Positions 13,046-24,897 of a DNA stretch of 64,000 bases are shown piece after piece. This DNA is from Klebsormidium nitens (Eukaryota > Streptophyta > Klebsormidiophyceae > Klebsormidiales > Klebsormidiaceae). The position numbers and the translations under genes are program-made. The number at the start of each line of letters is the position of its first letter. Position 1 is the first letter of the stretch. The DNA lies in assembly GCA_000708835.1 (NCBI GenBank), contig DF236998.1, forward strand, positions 107,880 through 171,879, given 5' to 3'. A model generated the notes under the pieces. It was not told where the DNA came from. It saw nothing but the letters and a program-made list of their open reading frames with translations, and did not search any database.

Positions 13046-16000
13046 TCAGGGTACGTCATTATGGCTTTCATGGCCGGGAAATGCCCGAGGAAACTGTTCT
13101 ACCCACACAGGGATACCATATAAGATAAAAGCACAGATCTGGGTCAAAATCAAGCTAACAGCAATATAAGCATAGGCCTTCCCTGATGAACCTCCTTCCG
13201 CAAGCTTCAAAATCTCCACCATGAACGTTGAGACAGTGCTTAGACCACCCATAACTCCTTTTCCAAGGGCCATAAGCCACACTGACCAGACGTGACTTGT
13301 AATCTGCATGCAACAAAAGAAGTAAGAAATGCAAAAATGGTACACGGGCTGTTGCATTTTGCAACGCCTCATTTCAACTTATCAGAAGTTTCACTTGACA
13401 ACTTGTGCAACACTCCAAAGATGGCAAAGCTCCAAAAGCTTTTAACCGAATTGTAACAATATCACATGCTTCCGCTGACAAAACAGCCGCTCAAGCCTCA
13501 CTTATAACCGGGTACGGGAAGCTTCCGGGAAAAACACGTGCTCCTCAACAGACTTTCCGACCAGGAGCGAGATCACCCACCTGTACGTCCCCCATCTTGT
13601 CAAGCGTGAGGCACATCGACGCAAGGACGTTTGCCGCAAGCGTCCCCCACGGAATCCACGCGTAGGGGGACCCCTTCATAAAGCCCCCATTATACCGTGA
13701 TAAATACCACCGAAGCCAGACTCCAAGTGGGGAGATGCACGCCGCGATGGCCTGTATATGCTTCCCAACATCTCCCCACTTGAACGCGGCAATGACAATG
13801 TTCAACGGAAGCAAAAAGCCAAGCCAAAGCACGGCTGCCGTCCAGGCGACCGCCTTTCGTCGCTTGAGGTTGTCGGGGGTGATTCGAATGGCAACTCTTC
13901 GACGCTTTTGGAAGCAGGACCAAAACCAAACGAGACTCTGACCGGCGTTGATGCCGACAAGGAGCGAGACGAAGGGGAGCTCGAGGCCTGCAAAAAGGTC
14001 GCACTTCTCGATTCAGGGTTTTGAGGTCGGAGGTTCGAGCTTCAACTTTCAAGTCCGAAGGCCTTGCACGATTACCGGTTTTTGTGCGCTTTATGACTAG
14101 GACTCATTGAAGACCCGATTCGTTTCATCAAGGAGAGTCCGACGTCCGGCCAATTGTTCCCAATATGTGGATGTCCATGTCTGAGAAGGAGCGGTTATGC
14201 ATAAGCCAAGCTGAATGTTATGGTGGTCTTTGACCGTCTTCAGCAAAAGGCTTAACCCCTGTGCCCGTCCTGTCCCAGGTCTTTTAAATCCACTCTGCAT
14301 CCTCCAATTCGGTGAAGACAACCTCAATTTCGGAAATTTCACCATCTCTTGTCTGCAACGGCTGTTGCGTCTGTGGCTGAGCAACCTCTTTGTGTCCCTC
14401 CGAAATATTACAACTGGAAAAGAGTAAACGGCAGATCGAGAAGCACAGATGTCTTGCAGCCCTAAAAATAGCCAACGGCCGAAGGACCTATCCTTGCCGT
14501 CAAAGTTCACCGTCCCTGCTTGGCAAGCCAGTCAAAGTACGGCCACATAATTACTTTGCCTCGAACACGTCCAACCAGAGAAGGAGGCCTCACCTAAAAT
14601 AATCCCAAATAGCGCTTTCTCCCAACGGCCAGCAACAAACAGTTGCGCCATATCTTGATTGAAGCTCGCGTACGTCGTGATGGATCCCATGAGGCCGGTG
14701 GTTAGGCCGAGGGCAATCAACTCGGAGTACTTGGCAATCTGTGCCTTGCACGTGACGCCCACGATGCCCATGAAAAAGCAACCAATCTGTAGTTCGGGGA
14801 GAGGAAATGCGTTTGTTTTTTGCAATGCGAGAAGCTCTTGAGATTGCGGCACATAATTGCATTCAGGTATTGGCGGATAACCTATAGAGGAGGACAGTCT
14901 CATTTGGACAGGCTTGCAGTGCATAGACAAGGGGCCAGTCAACGGGTATGAGCGATCAGCGGCGTCAAGTGTTGTTCCAGTGTGAAAGTAGGTGCACGAG
15001 TGTGCCAGCAGCACTGTTGAGAGGATGCTACGCAGACAGAGGGCAGACGACGCTTACTACAATGGACAAGCTTAGATATTTGAGCGAACCCGAAAAGGGA
15101 TACTAAGAACAAGCCCAGTGACTAGGGGATTACCCTTGAAGAACGCACCAGAGTCAAGGAAGGTCTGCACCAGAACAGGTGCCATTCAAGGCAACACCTT
15201 GTGGCCACAATGTTTAGAGCACAACGACGCACGCACTCTAGCAAAAGGGACAGGAGCTTTACCATGTTAGCCGGCAAGTCCTGGAACAGGCAGTCCCACT
15301 TTCTCATTATGTGAAGGCCCTCGTAATTGAAGGCGTCCTCCAGCAATATCCGGATGTGTGTCTGCAGAAAGGGGGTTTCATCAGTGTCAGAACTTGGGAA
15401 ACTACTCCTCTTTCAGGTGTCTCCAACTCTGTTAGCATCCTTAACCGGGTTCGACACTACGGCTAAGATTGACTCCTACGATGGAGAAGTGACTATGTAG
15501 AGGCTTAGAAGAAAACATTAAATTTGGGGTGAGTAGGAGAGCCCTGAAACTTCCAACACTGTCAAAGATGGACCTTTCAAATGTACAAACTTGGCAAATG
15601 CATAGTGCATTCCGGGAAGAACGAGAGTTTTGTACACCGCAGAAAACCAAAGTAGGTTCATGATAACCGTAACTCACGACGTAACTCAAATGCAGCTGAT
15701 CCCCACCATCAACCGAAGCAAACAGCAAAAGCAATGCACACAAATACTCGGCAAGCCTCTGAGTCTTTGAGAAGGCAGCATAGGGCATGTTTCCCTGAAA
15801 GCAAAACTGCTTTAGCTGGAGTACAGCTTTCAAAATAACAAGTCTCGAAAGGACAAATGCATCTCACCCCAACAACTCCTGCAAGTGCACACACACACAG
15901 TATTGCCACCAGCTCCCAGCCGGGACTAAGCCTCTCAGCATCCCAGTTTGCCACATCGGAAGGCACTTGCGATGTTGGCAGCGTCGCGTCTGCTTCTGTT

Positions 16001-17353
16001 ACAGGAAGCGGGCCGTCCTGCCGTATTTCCTCAAGCTCTAAACTCTTGTCCCCACTCTGCAAGAAAAGAGGCTACCATGAATACAGAGGATGATAGGAGC
16101 GGGAGATACAGAAGGTGAAATTAAGGAGAATAATCTGACGTTAGCAGACGAAAAAGATCCTGGTGTTTGCCCCCACTCTTCAGGAGGAGAGGCTTATGTC
16201 AACAGGATTGTGGAGGCTGATAGAACTGGGACACAGGGAAGGTGATGTAAGCCGACAAGAAGAAGGTGTTAGCAGAGAGGAGAACTCCTGGTGTTAGCGG
16301 GGATGTGATCAAACTGTATTTCACGTATCAAACATGTGTAAGAAGGAGTGAGTATCTTAAATCAAAGAGATGGTTGTCTACTGGGGGAACCATTAATCCC
16401 CCAAAATGCTGCAAGGTAACATGAGCAGAAGATTGGGAAGGGGACAACAAGGAAGGGGAATGCAGCATTGGGACTGAAGAAGAGTCTAGATACTGGTCAA
16501 ATGATGGTTACATGCTGGTTTAGTTTATCAAAGTGGCAACTAGGATTAAGACCTTGGCAGATGCATCAGCTGACTGTGGCAAGGGCCAGGTTGGACTGAA
16601 GTTTGCCTGAGTGCCTCAAGCTTGAACGGTTGCCATCAAGTTCAAATCCACCTGCGGTACATGGAACAATTACCGACTCAATGCATGCAGCAAGGACCAG
16701 GCGAATGGTCAACTTGTTTCCACTGACAAAGCCTTCTTGTGTATTTGACCTCACCGTCCCAATTGCTCTAAGGAAGCATCAAAAGCAGACACAGATGAAA
16801 GGTACACACAAATAGACAGCACTTTGTACAGTAAGGCTAGCATTCCTGACCCAAGTTCAGAGCAGTCCCTGGCAACTAGGGCAATGCAGCTCTTTTCCTT
16901 GTAAACTTGGGTCAAGCATTACATCCTATACTGTTTCCATGAATCCCTTTTTGAAGGTCAGCCTCTTCTTCAATGTGCATAAGAGAAATTCTTGCACTCT
17001 GGCAATAAAAGTAACCTAAAGGAGGCTTTGGTTGCCAGCAAATGCCAAGTGCAGGCAAGACAACAGTGAACAGGTTGACCAGGAAGATGGGACTGGTCTG
17101 ACGCAGGCCACAGCCCCTCACAGCCAATATCCAGGTCAGAAGAAACATGCGAGCTGGAGTTTTCAAAAACCGCAAAGAGAGTGACGAGATAGGCTGCACC
17201 AGAAACCGCTTTGTATCACTGGTTCCTCACCCTCAAAGACTCCTCTGTCAACTCTCCACTGTACCTGGAACAACCAGGCATACTCGTTGAGCCCCCTCCA
17301 TGCTCTAGATCATGGTTCGCTGAATCACCCCCAGAAGGCATGTCAGATTTCAT
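13046..17353 (-). CDS. FEX: fluoride export protein FEX (fused CrcB/Fluc repeats)
   Basis: Eukaryotic fluoride channel, expected at the plasma membrane, that keeps cytosolic fluoride low. Exons: 17353-17231, 16056-15868, 15794-15678, 15361-15263, 14786-14594, 13987-13581 and 13303-13046. All are in phase and encode 461 aa, the usual size for plant FEX. Two CrcB-like halves are visible. The first has DLPANMIGCFFMG and GLTTGLMGSITTYASFNQD. The second has VWLRWYLSRYNG, IPWGTLAANVLAS and GVMGGLSTVSTFMVE. These include the membrane Asn and the TTY/STF segments expected at the pore. The N-terminus is polar and probably cytosolic (MKSDMPSGGDS). The start is the first ATG of an exon whose donor fits exon 2 in phase. 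Intron 1 contains a degraded tandem copy of the exon 2 acceptor region. Confidence 0.93.
16047..16298. repeat. degenerate tandem duplication at FEX exon 2 acceptor
   Basis: Two units of about 120-130 bp, 16049-16167 and 16168-16298, share CCCCACTCT..GAGGCT, ACAG..GGTGA and AA.TCCTGGTGTTTG/AG. Unit 1 spans the real acceptor and first bases of FEX exon 2 (minus strand). Unit 2, further into intron 1, keeps the exon-edge bases but has a weaker acceptor (TGAAG instead of TGCAG). Confidence 0.7.
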
Positions 17354-20297
17354 GCTCTTCAAGTAAAATCTAAGCTGTTTGTGCCAGGACGCCGCTCAAC
17401 ACGCTTAGCGCGTGACAAATTTAGAAGACCATGACAGTGAGGACAACACAATGTTACGGGGTTATTACTAACTACAACTGTTTATCTGATTCCGCGCTTT
17501 CACCATCTTCAACAAGAACAGCAACTGAAGCGGAGAGGAAGGCGCTCTCTACCAGCTCACAAGATTGAAGTCACGCCCAGCGCCACAGCAAAAGATTTGG
17601 AGGACCAGCTGAGAATCTGGATTCTGTACGTAGCGTCGTGGGGTGGCAAGCTTGTGCGTGAGATTATTTGCCAGCTCCTAAAGGAATCGCGTATTCACAG
17701 TCGAACCAGGGTCCAGCACCAAATACCGGTACTCCTGTCATGTTGAATCTGACATTGCATCCATCATAAAAATAGTTCAAAAGCTGCACGTGACCCAACC
17801 GAGAAAGTTAACCATGGTCAACCAGAGCCACAGTCTGCTGACGCTTTTCATACTTTCAGTCTAGCTGACTCGTGACGAGTCGTGACTAAGTTTTAAACCC
17901 AGTGGATGACACTTTGTGTTTAGGTCCGGGTATGTCCCCAGACGGGCCCAGACTCCCCCAGAGTATGAATGTTGTGGAGTGTGAAAAGGCGGGGCCAGCC
18001 GCTGAGGCGTGTGTTCCACACGTACACCAGATTGCCGAATGATGGGCGCCACTCAAAACTGGACCCAGGTGTGCCCCTTCCAAAACTGCAAGGGCGGTGT
18101 TACCTTGGGACCGGTATACACTGGTGCTTGCCACTGATTCCGGTAGGTACCTTTTTGTATCGTTACCAATCCAAGGTAAGACTACCCTTATAGGTTACCG
18201 GTAGGTACCTCCACCAGGCACGGTATTAAATCGATTTCCATCCCACCCGGAACACAAAGCAGGTGAACACGGTACCGCGTATGTGTACCGGTCGGTAGTT
18301 GGAAACTTCGGAGTTTGTTTGCTCTGGATTCATCCATCTGGAAGCTGGACATACGAGTAGATACCTAGGTGGTAGGTACGTACCGTGCCAAGCTGTTTAG
18401 CGCGCCGTGCGCACACCGCCTATACCGGTACATTGCAGCGGGCGTCACCCAATGTTCGTGGCGAAACTAATTCTTTTCGCCAATTTGATTTTCGCCAGAT
18501 TTTCGCCATTTAGTGTCTTGGCAGGGAATTTCGCCGGCCTGGCGAAAATCATCAGGCCGTCAGCCAGTTCTTACATGCTCGGGTGCTCCCACCCGCTTTG
18601 ACGAATCTTAACCCTGCTCAGAACCCCTTACTTTACCTTTGCCTGCACATTTTCAATTGACTCTCCAGAGACAACGAAAAAAATTGGTCGGTACAGTAAT
18701 TTTTTGGTGCCGGGACACTCTACCGGCCACAACTGCCGCTGGGATTTTCGCCATTAGTGTCATTTTCGCCAATTAGTGTCTGGGAGCTCCTATTTAGTGT
18801 ATTCCAAGATTTATTTTCGCCACGATCACTGGCGTCACCTTGCTAGCAAGTGCATGACGTACACGGGCATACCTACCGTACTTCGGAGTCCGGACTCTTT
18901 CAGGCAATCCAATCCTTCCCACGAAAGACCCGTAACCAGCAGGAAGCTGAGAAGCTCTGCTGCCCCAACACAATATAAAGCAGCAAAAGCTAGACACCAT
19001 AAGAAGACGGCCGCAACCAAATCTCACAGCGAGGGGACCTTTGATCGGACGCCACTTTGGCATCAGCATATCCGGTCTGCTTCAAGAGCATGCTTGCCAA
19101 CCGTCAGTTTAGTACCAAGCGGTTGCGACACGAACGGGTACCATCCTGCATCTTGCTTTGGTGCATGGACGCCCGCGAGCGCTTTCGGACTTTACAATCG
19201 TCTCTCCCGGATTGTCGATACTAGATACTTCAGAGCCAACGATGATGTACGATTGCAACAGGCCTCGAAGTGCCTTAAGTTAAGAAGTAAGATGTCACGG
19301 CAGCTCCGGTTCTCGTGCCTCAGGCTCTTGGCGCTCACTGGTTAAGTTTGTGGCGCTGGTCGGTCTGCAAGTTGCGCGCGCGAAAGCTGAGGAGATGCCA
19401 GCAAGCAAACTTGCATATACCACTATGCCGTGGGGTGCACTTGACCATTGATGCATCATTGATCCATACATATGATATGTATGCCGTGGAAGCCTTTGGT
19501 CCATGTGACTTCGCCAAACCTTTGTAAAGAAAACATACATCATTGTGGCCGGGCTGGCTCCATGTTTCATATGCAGCCTGCATGCATAAATTGTCGGGCC
19601 CGGCTGCATATATACATACGGCAAGTTCAAGTTCATTAAGAGTCAAAAACTTTCCACAATTGCATCCATACGCATTAGTATGTGGTTGGGCTTATACTAT
19701 AGATCCAGTGAATTCGATTCATCCATGGTAGTGGTGTTCTAAATTAAATGTACCCGCCACGCAACATATTGAATTGCAAACGATCAGCACGTGGAGGGCA
19801 ATGGCATACCATGGCATATACCCGCTGCATGATCTCAGCAACTCGACCGGAGACCAAACTCTCCAATTGTTTATATGCGCGTTACGCTATTGTGTATGCT
19901 TCACACGCGGCTAGAGCTCCACAATCGTTTCGATATCCTTGCATGGGGCAACTCGTGAAAACGGGCCCGATCCCCGGCCGGAGGCCGGACCGAGCGCGTT
20001 TATAGTGCTGGCAATGCGGTGGTGCCTTTTTTCAGTTGGGAACCTGTGTCGGCTGTGCGAGACGGTGACAAAGATATGCATGGTATCCGGGCGTGGCCTC
20101 ATGGGTGCTGCAGCATGGTCCTTCTGAAGCATGTTGCGGGTTGACAGCCGGCCCAGAAACAATGCAGCCACCGGGTATGATATGCGCGGGACCGGCAGCA
20201 ATTTAGACCATCACTCAAAGCCGGCTGGCAACTTTTAGAACCAGGCGGCATACTGTACAAGGTTTGGTGCAGTTTGACAGTAGAAAGCTATTTCACC
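17354..20297. other. spacer upstream of FEX, with short word repeats
   Basis: This contains the FEX promoter side (17354 onward) and the 3' flank of the seven-TM gene. From 18140 to 18430 the words GGTAGGTACC and ACCGGTA recur. From 18465 to 18830 TTTTCGCC and TTAGTGTC recur. Neither block has obvious terminal repeats or a coding frame, and no gene is supported. Confidence 0.5.
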
Positions 20298-23200
20298 TTA
20301 TATCAGCGAGAACTGAGACGGCTGCTTCCCACTAACATCTCCCGGACTTTCCCCTTCTCCCTCTCCCTCCTCCAGCGCCCGCTCTTCTCCTCGCTTCATG
20401 TACCCCGTCTTTTGCACGTAGCTTTTCGAACCCCTCGGCGCCCCCGCGGGGGGCGTAACCCCGGCCGCAACCTTCGCCGTTTTGGGCCCTCGGCCTGACC
20501 CTAAAAACCCCCCGGTGCTGCCCCTGCCCGGCCGCTCTGACGACATAACTAAAACGAGGCCCTTCCCCTCATCCGGCGCACGCAGCGTGCGCAGCGTCCG
20601 ATCGAGCGACTTCGCGACGATGATGCCCTCGTGGATCGGGCGCACGATCAGGATCCACTCCCCGATGAAGAAGCAGCAGAGCAGCACAAAGAACGACGCA
20701 AAGAGGAGGCTCTCGAAGAGCGGCTCGTTCGGGTGCGAGAAGACGGTGAACGCGAGGAGCAGCACGTGGGTCGGGAACCCGAGCAGGAACGTCCACATGA
20801 GGAAATGCAACCGGTTATGCAGCCGCTTATTGATGATCACCGAGCCCATCCGCAGGCACGTCCACACGTAAAAAACTAGGTATATGATCGCGAATGCGCC
20901 GAGGACCACCGTCCCGAGCAGCGGGAAATAGCACGCGGCTGTGCCGGGCTTGTTCCCGTCTGGCTCCGCGCATTTCGTCAGGATGGGGGGGATCTTTATA
21001 TGGTCGGGGGACTGCGCGATGCTGACGGTCTGACCCCCGCCGGGGCCGGTGAAAACCTTGTCCTCGGCGGAGGTTTGCCAGAGCGGGTTAAAGAGGATAA
21101 CCACCAGTTGACAGGCGACGATGGGCGTGGTTAGCAGGAGCGTGTAGGCAACCACTTTGTAGTTCCAGCGCTGGCGGGGGGCGCTCGGATCGTCGCGGAG
21201 GGAGCCCAGGACGAGGAAGAGCGCCGTGAGGAAGAAGCCCGGCTCCGCGAAGCCGTACGCAACGACGACGTAGATCCGGCAGAGGGATCTGGAAGGTGAA
21301 AGAGAACCGTTTTGACGAACTGTTGCACCGGTCTGAAATAACGAGGATGACTGTAAGGAAGCTGGGCTCCATCTGGTAGCAGCGAGAATGAAAGACTGGC
21401 AGCAAGGAGCTTGAAAGGGCGACTGAAGACCAGTGTGCCATTGTGGCAGTTTTGGAACGATGGCAATGTTTGTGAAGAAGCTGGGTTCCGAAAGATCCGG
21501 CAAAAGGGCAAATCGCGGTGAAAGACCATTGAACGACGGAATCGGAAAAGCTATATGGCGGTTCTGATACTCCGAGGATGTTTGCAGGAGAAGCTGGCTG
21601 CCTGAAATCGTACACAGCAAAATGCAGAAAAGCGATCATGGAACGGGAGACTAAGCCGGCTTGATTTCTGGGAGTTGGCATGTTGCGTTGAATGATAGTT
21701 TGGCCTACAACTAAGGTGACACCACTGAATATGGATCCAGCAGTTGGAGAAGGAAGAAATAGAAGTAGCCGCGTTTTCCAAACGCCTTTGTTCTACCATG
21801 AAAACAACGGGAACCGACACGGATGAGGCTTCTAAAGAGGAAGCAAAGTGATTGACTGCAGGAGAGAGCGGCCGGGCAATTCAGGGTTTGAGACGGTCCT
21901 CTCAGCAGCTTGCCACTCCAGACAGGCTCCCAAAAATGTAAACTGAGTGCAATAAGCGACAAATGAAACGGACGGACGAAGAATTGCAAATATCAAGAAT
22001 GGCTTTAAGCGCAGGCCAATTGTTTGCCATGTCCTGCGCCCCCAATCCCTCCATCGCGCTACTTTCTTGCTAACTGTTTTCCCACCAACTCAAAACGGGT
22101 TCAACCTGAGGTCGTGTTTAGGAGCCAGGACGCGTTGCCACAATGAACGACTTAGGAGATGCCGCTCTCCAGGAGCGGTTCAAGATTGCAACCAGGAACG
22201 TCTCCTTCTCAAAGTAGTAGAACAAACATGACTTCAAAAGGCAACCAAGTCTGTGGACCACTTCCAAGTGAATCTGGCGGAAGTCTCACCTCTGAAGCTC
22301 ATACGGAAAGGTCGAGATGAGCCAGCCATCCCTCCGGAGAAGCGGCAGCCGCAGCAGCTGGCTCACGCCCCACGTGGTTGCATACACGATCAGCGTTATC
22401 CGCACGATCCAGAGAGTGTTGAACTGGTGAAGAGCGAGTAACCGCTGCTGGCGGATCTTCCTGCGGGAACAGAAGGAAGTGCGAGAGTTTGCTTTGAGGC
22501 CTCATGCCAGTCATATCCGGGCCGAATTCTTGCACCCGGTTAGTGAGACGCCAACCAAGGATGACCCATGTTGGAAAATCATCTCAGGGCCTTTCAACAG
22601 GTGTTTTCGTGGAGAATGAAAAACAAGATAGCTCTCCTACTTTGGCAGAACCATGGCGAAACCAAAAGTGCACGCAGTCAGCCGTCCCACAATCTTCTAG
22701 TCGACGGTCCACATCTGCAGTTGAGAAGCGCTCGGCAAGACGTGGGACCGGACATAATTGGCATGAGAGCACGGGGAACATGTGGCCCCTTTGATATCAT
22801 TTGTCTTCTGGAATCTTCCTGGGGGATGCGCAACTGCGCCCGCGAACATTACTCTTATGGTGGTTCTGTTCGTGACGCGACTGATGCAACTTTTGAAGAT
22901 AGAAAAACCAATAGACTTCAAAACTTCAGTTCTTCCCGAGCAGAATCTCTTCGATTGTCACACAGTCAATACTCCGTCGCTCTGTATCAGCAGTGAGACG
23001 TGTAAACGCACGGATGAAAGTACTGCCGTAGAAGGCCCATGACATTGAGGCTGCTCGCTCTCCTTCCCACTAGCTTGACGAGGTTTTTAAAGAAGCTGGA
23101 CGCGCCAGGCGATATATAACGCCCAAAGTTTACTTCAATGTTCCGGAGCGCTAATACACAACATCTTAACAGCAAAGCAGAATCCCATTCCAAGTTGCAC

Positions 23201-23464
23201 TTGAAACCCTAGTAAATTTTGTACCTATTTTGCCCGTCCTTGCCACAAGCTCAGCCGCTTCATGTGCCACAAACTTTAGAATGTGAGATGCGAAGGTTAC
23301 ACAGCTCTCAGGGAAGAAGGAAAAGGGAGTTCTCTACGTTCCTACCTGTGGAAATACAGGACGTAGAAGATGCACAGCGCTGAGATGGCTGCCAACAGGA
23401 TGCTCAGCACGAAGGTGGTATAGCCAAAGATATCAACATCGTAGGCAGACAGGCCCCCTGGCAT
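20298..23464 (-). CDS. seven-transmembrane plant membrane protein, function unknown
   Basis: Exons 23464-23346, 22460-22290 and 21288-20298 join in phase to give 426 aa. I chose the ATG of MPGGLSAYDVDIFGYTT. Seven hydrophobic segments are visible. One is in exon 1 (TFVLSILLAAISALCIFYVL) and one in exon 2 (LWIVRITLIVYATTWGVSQL, followed by LRLPLLRRDGW). Five are in exon 3: AEPGFFLTALFLVLGSL, the YTLLLTTPIVACQLVVILF region, LLGTVVLGAFAIIYLVFYVW, the MWTFLLGFPTHVLLLAFTVF region and SFFVLLCCFFIGEWILIV. The cytosolic tail is basic and rich in Gly and Glu. The layout resembles uncharacterised plant seven-TM proteins, but I cannot name a function. Orientation in the membrane and signalling role are unknown. 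It is divergent from USP. Confidence 0.82.
21320..21620. repeat. degenerate tandem repeat in intron 2 of the seven-TM gene
   Basis: Three loosely related units spaced about 110 bp apart share GAGGATG..TG.A.GGAAGCTGG.(T/C)(T/C)CC and GAAAGAC. They lie near 21340-21372, 21460-21492 and 21570-21605, just upstream (in transcription) of the exon 3 acceptor. They are too diverged to tell whether they began as an exon edge. Confidence 0.5.
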
Positions 23465-24897
23465 CTGGGGCGTTCTGAGAGGACTACCCCTGGAAATCCA
23501 GTTGGGGCTCCCAACGCATTCCTGTGCTTGCAGTCGAGACTGGCAAATTCTCTCGCTCTTGTTGTAGACAGCAAATTCCAACTATAAGCCAATCATGCGG
23601 CTCCTCTAGCATGTTCCAGAAGATGGTTCGTCGGTGTCAGCTCCGAGTGCAGACCCGCTATATTCAAGAGCTGACACGTCAATGTACTTCGATCACAAGC
23701 AAGAGTATCAGCTGTGCCCCGCCAGACCTCAAGCTAGAAGTGGTAGCTCAAGGGGCCGCCTTAGAGCCTGCTCCTGCTGCTCTGCGCCAGTGCTAAAACT
23801 GAAAGGCAGCCCGATCTCATGTCCCCTGGGCCTCAGGGCCAGTGATCGGACTCAGGCTCCAGCTCATTTTGCTCAGAAATTTTCGAAGTTTACGCGTGCA
23901 GGCCGCGCACCATGATGTGCCTTCGCGGCCGGCTGCGCCGCTGTGTCCCGACATGCGGCCGCGAGGTCAAGGCTCGCCACGCATTGAAGACCCCGGAGCA
24001 CTTTTAAGTTCCCGGAAGGCACCACCGGAGGGCTCACCGCCCTGTGGTCGTTTTCCCCGGAGCTTGGAAGAGCTCCGGGATCGATTGCCGGGCGCACTCG
24101 GCTCGTCCAAGAAGAACCTCGGCCGTTTGAATTCCCGCCAAAAAGCTCAAACTGTTGCCCCTCAAGAAAATCAGGAGCTACTAGCACGGGCAGCGCAATG
24201 GAATTGCCATTGGTAATGGACCAACCGTAATTCTTACGGCCAGGAACGAAGCATTCGCTGGCGCATAGGAGAAGCTGCGCAGCTTCTTCTGAGACAGCTC
24301 AGGCAATTGTCATGTACTGAGGGGCCACATGGAAACACTGCTGTCCGCTACCTGACTGAGTTCCTTGATTAGTGTCCAGATGTTGAACAGCATTCAGACG
24401 GTTAGTCACCATCTGTCTTCGAACTAGTGCCTTGTAAGTGGTCCAGCGTCAAGGTAGTGTTGAGGTTTCAGCGACTGCTGATGTCCCATACCTTTTTGGG
24501 GTGCAAAATTCCTTCTAGTCTACCACACTCGGGGAGAGGGCCGCTCATCCAAGTAAGCTGAGCACTTTGCATACATCGAACCAGACTTTGTCTAGATTGT
24601 CAATCTTTGTCAATCTCTGCATAGATTGGTCCATCCTTCAAGAGCCCACAGAGTTCTTCACAAGAGAGCTGAGGATGTGCTTTTACTCCTACTCGATGGG
24701 GTTTAGTTGCACTTTTGTGGCACTAATCACTATGCACCTAGAATGCTGTCAGTTGTACTTGTTCCTCGCACTCTGATGGCCGCTCTTGCAAATGCCATCG
24801 CTCCCTTCGAAAAACCCTTTGTTGATGAGCGTTGTCATGCGTTGATTTTACAGAAGATCACTCTAGTTGTACCGGAGGAGGGAGGAAGGGTTTCAAG
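23465..24897. other. spacer between divergent seven-TM and USP genes, with a GC-rich island
   Basis: 1.4 kb that should contain both promoters. A GC-rich block at about 23890-24160 has overlapping open frames on both strands (124 and 104 aa). Neither shows a recognisable domain, so I do not call a gene. Upstream non-coding exons of USP could lie here. Confidence 0.4.
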
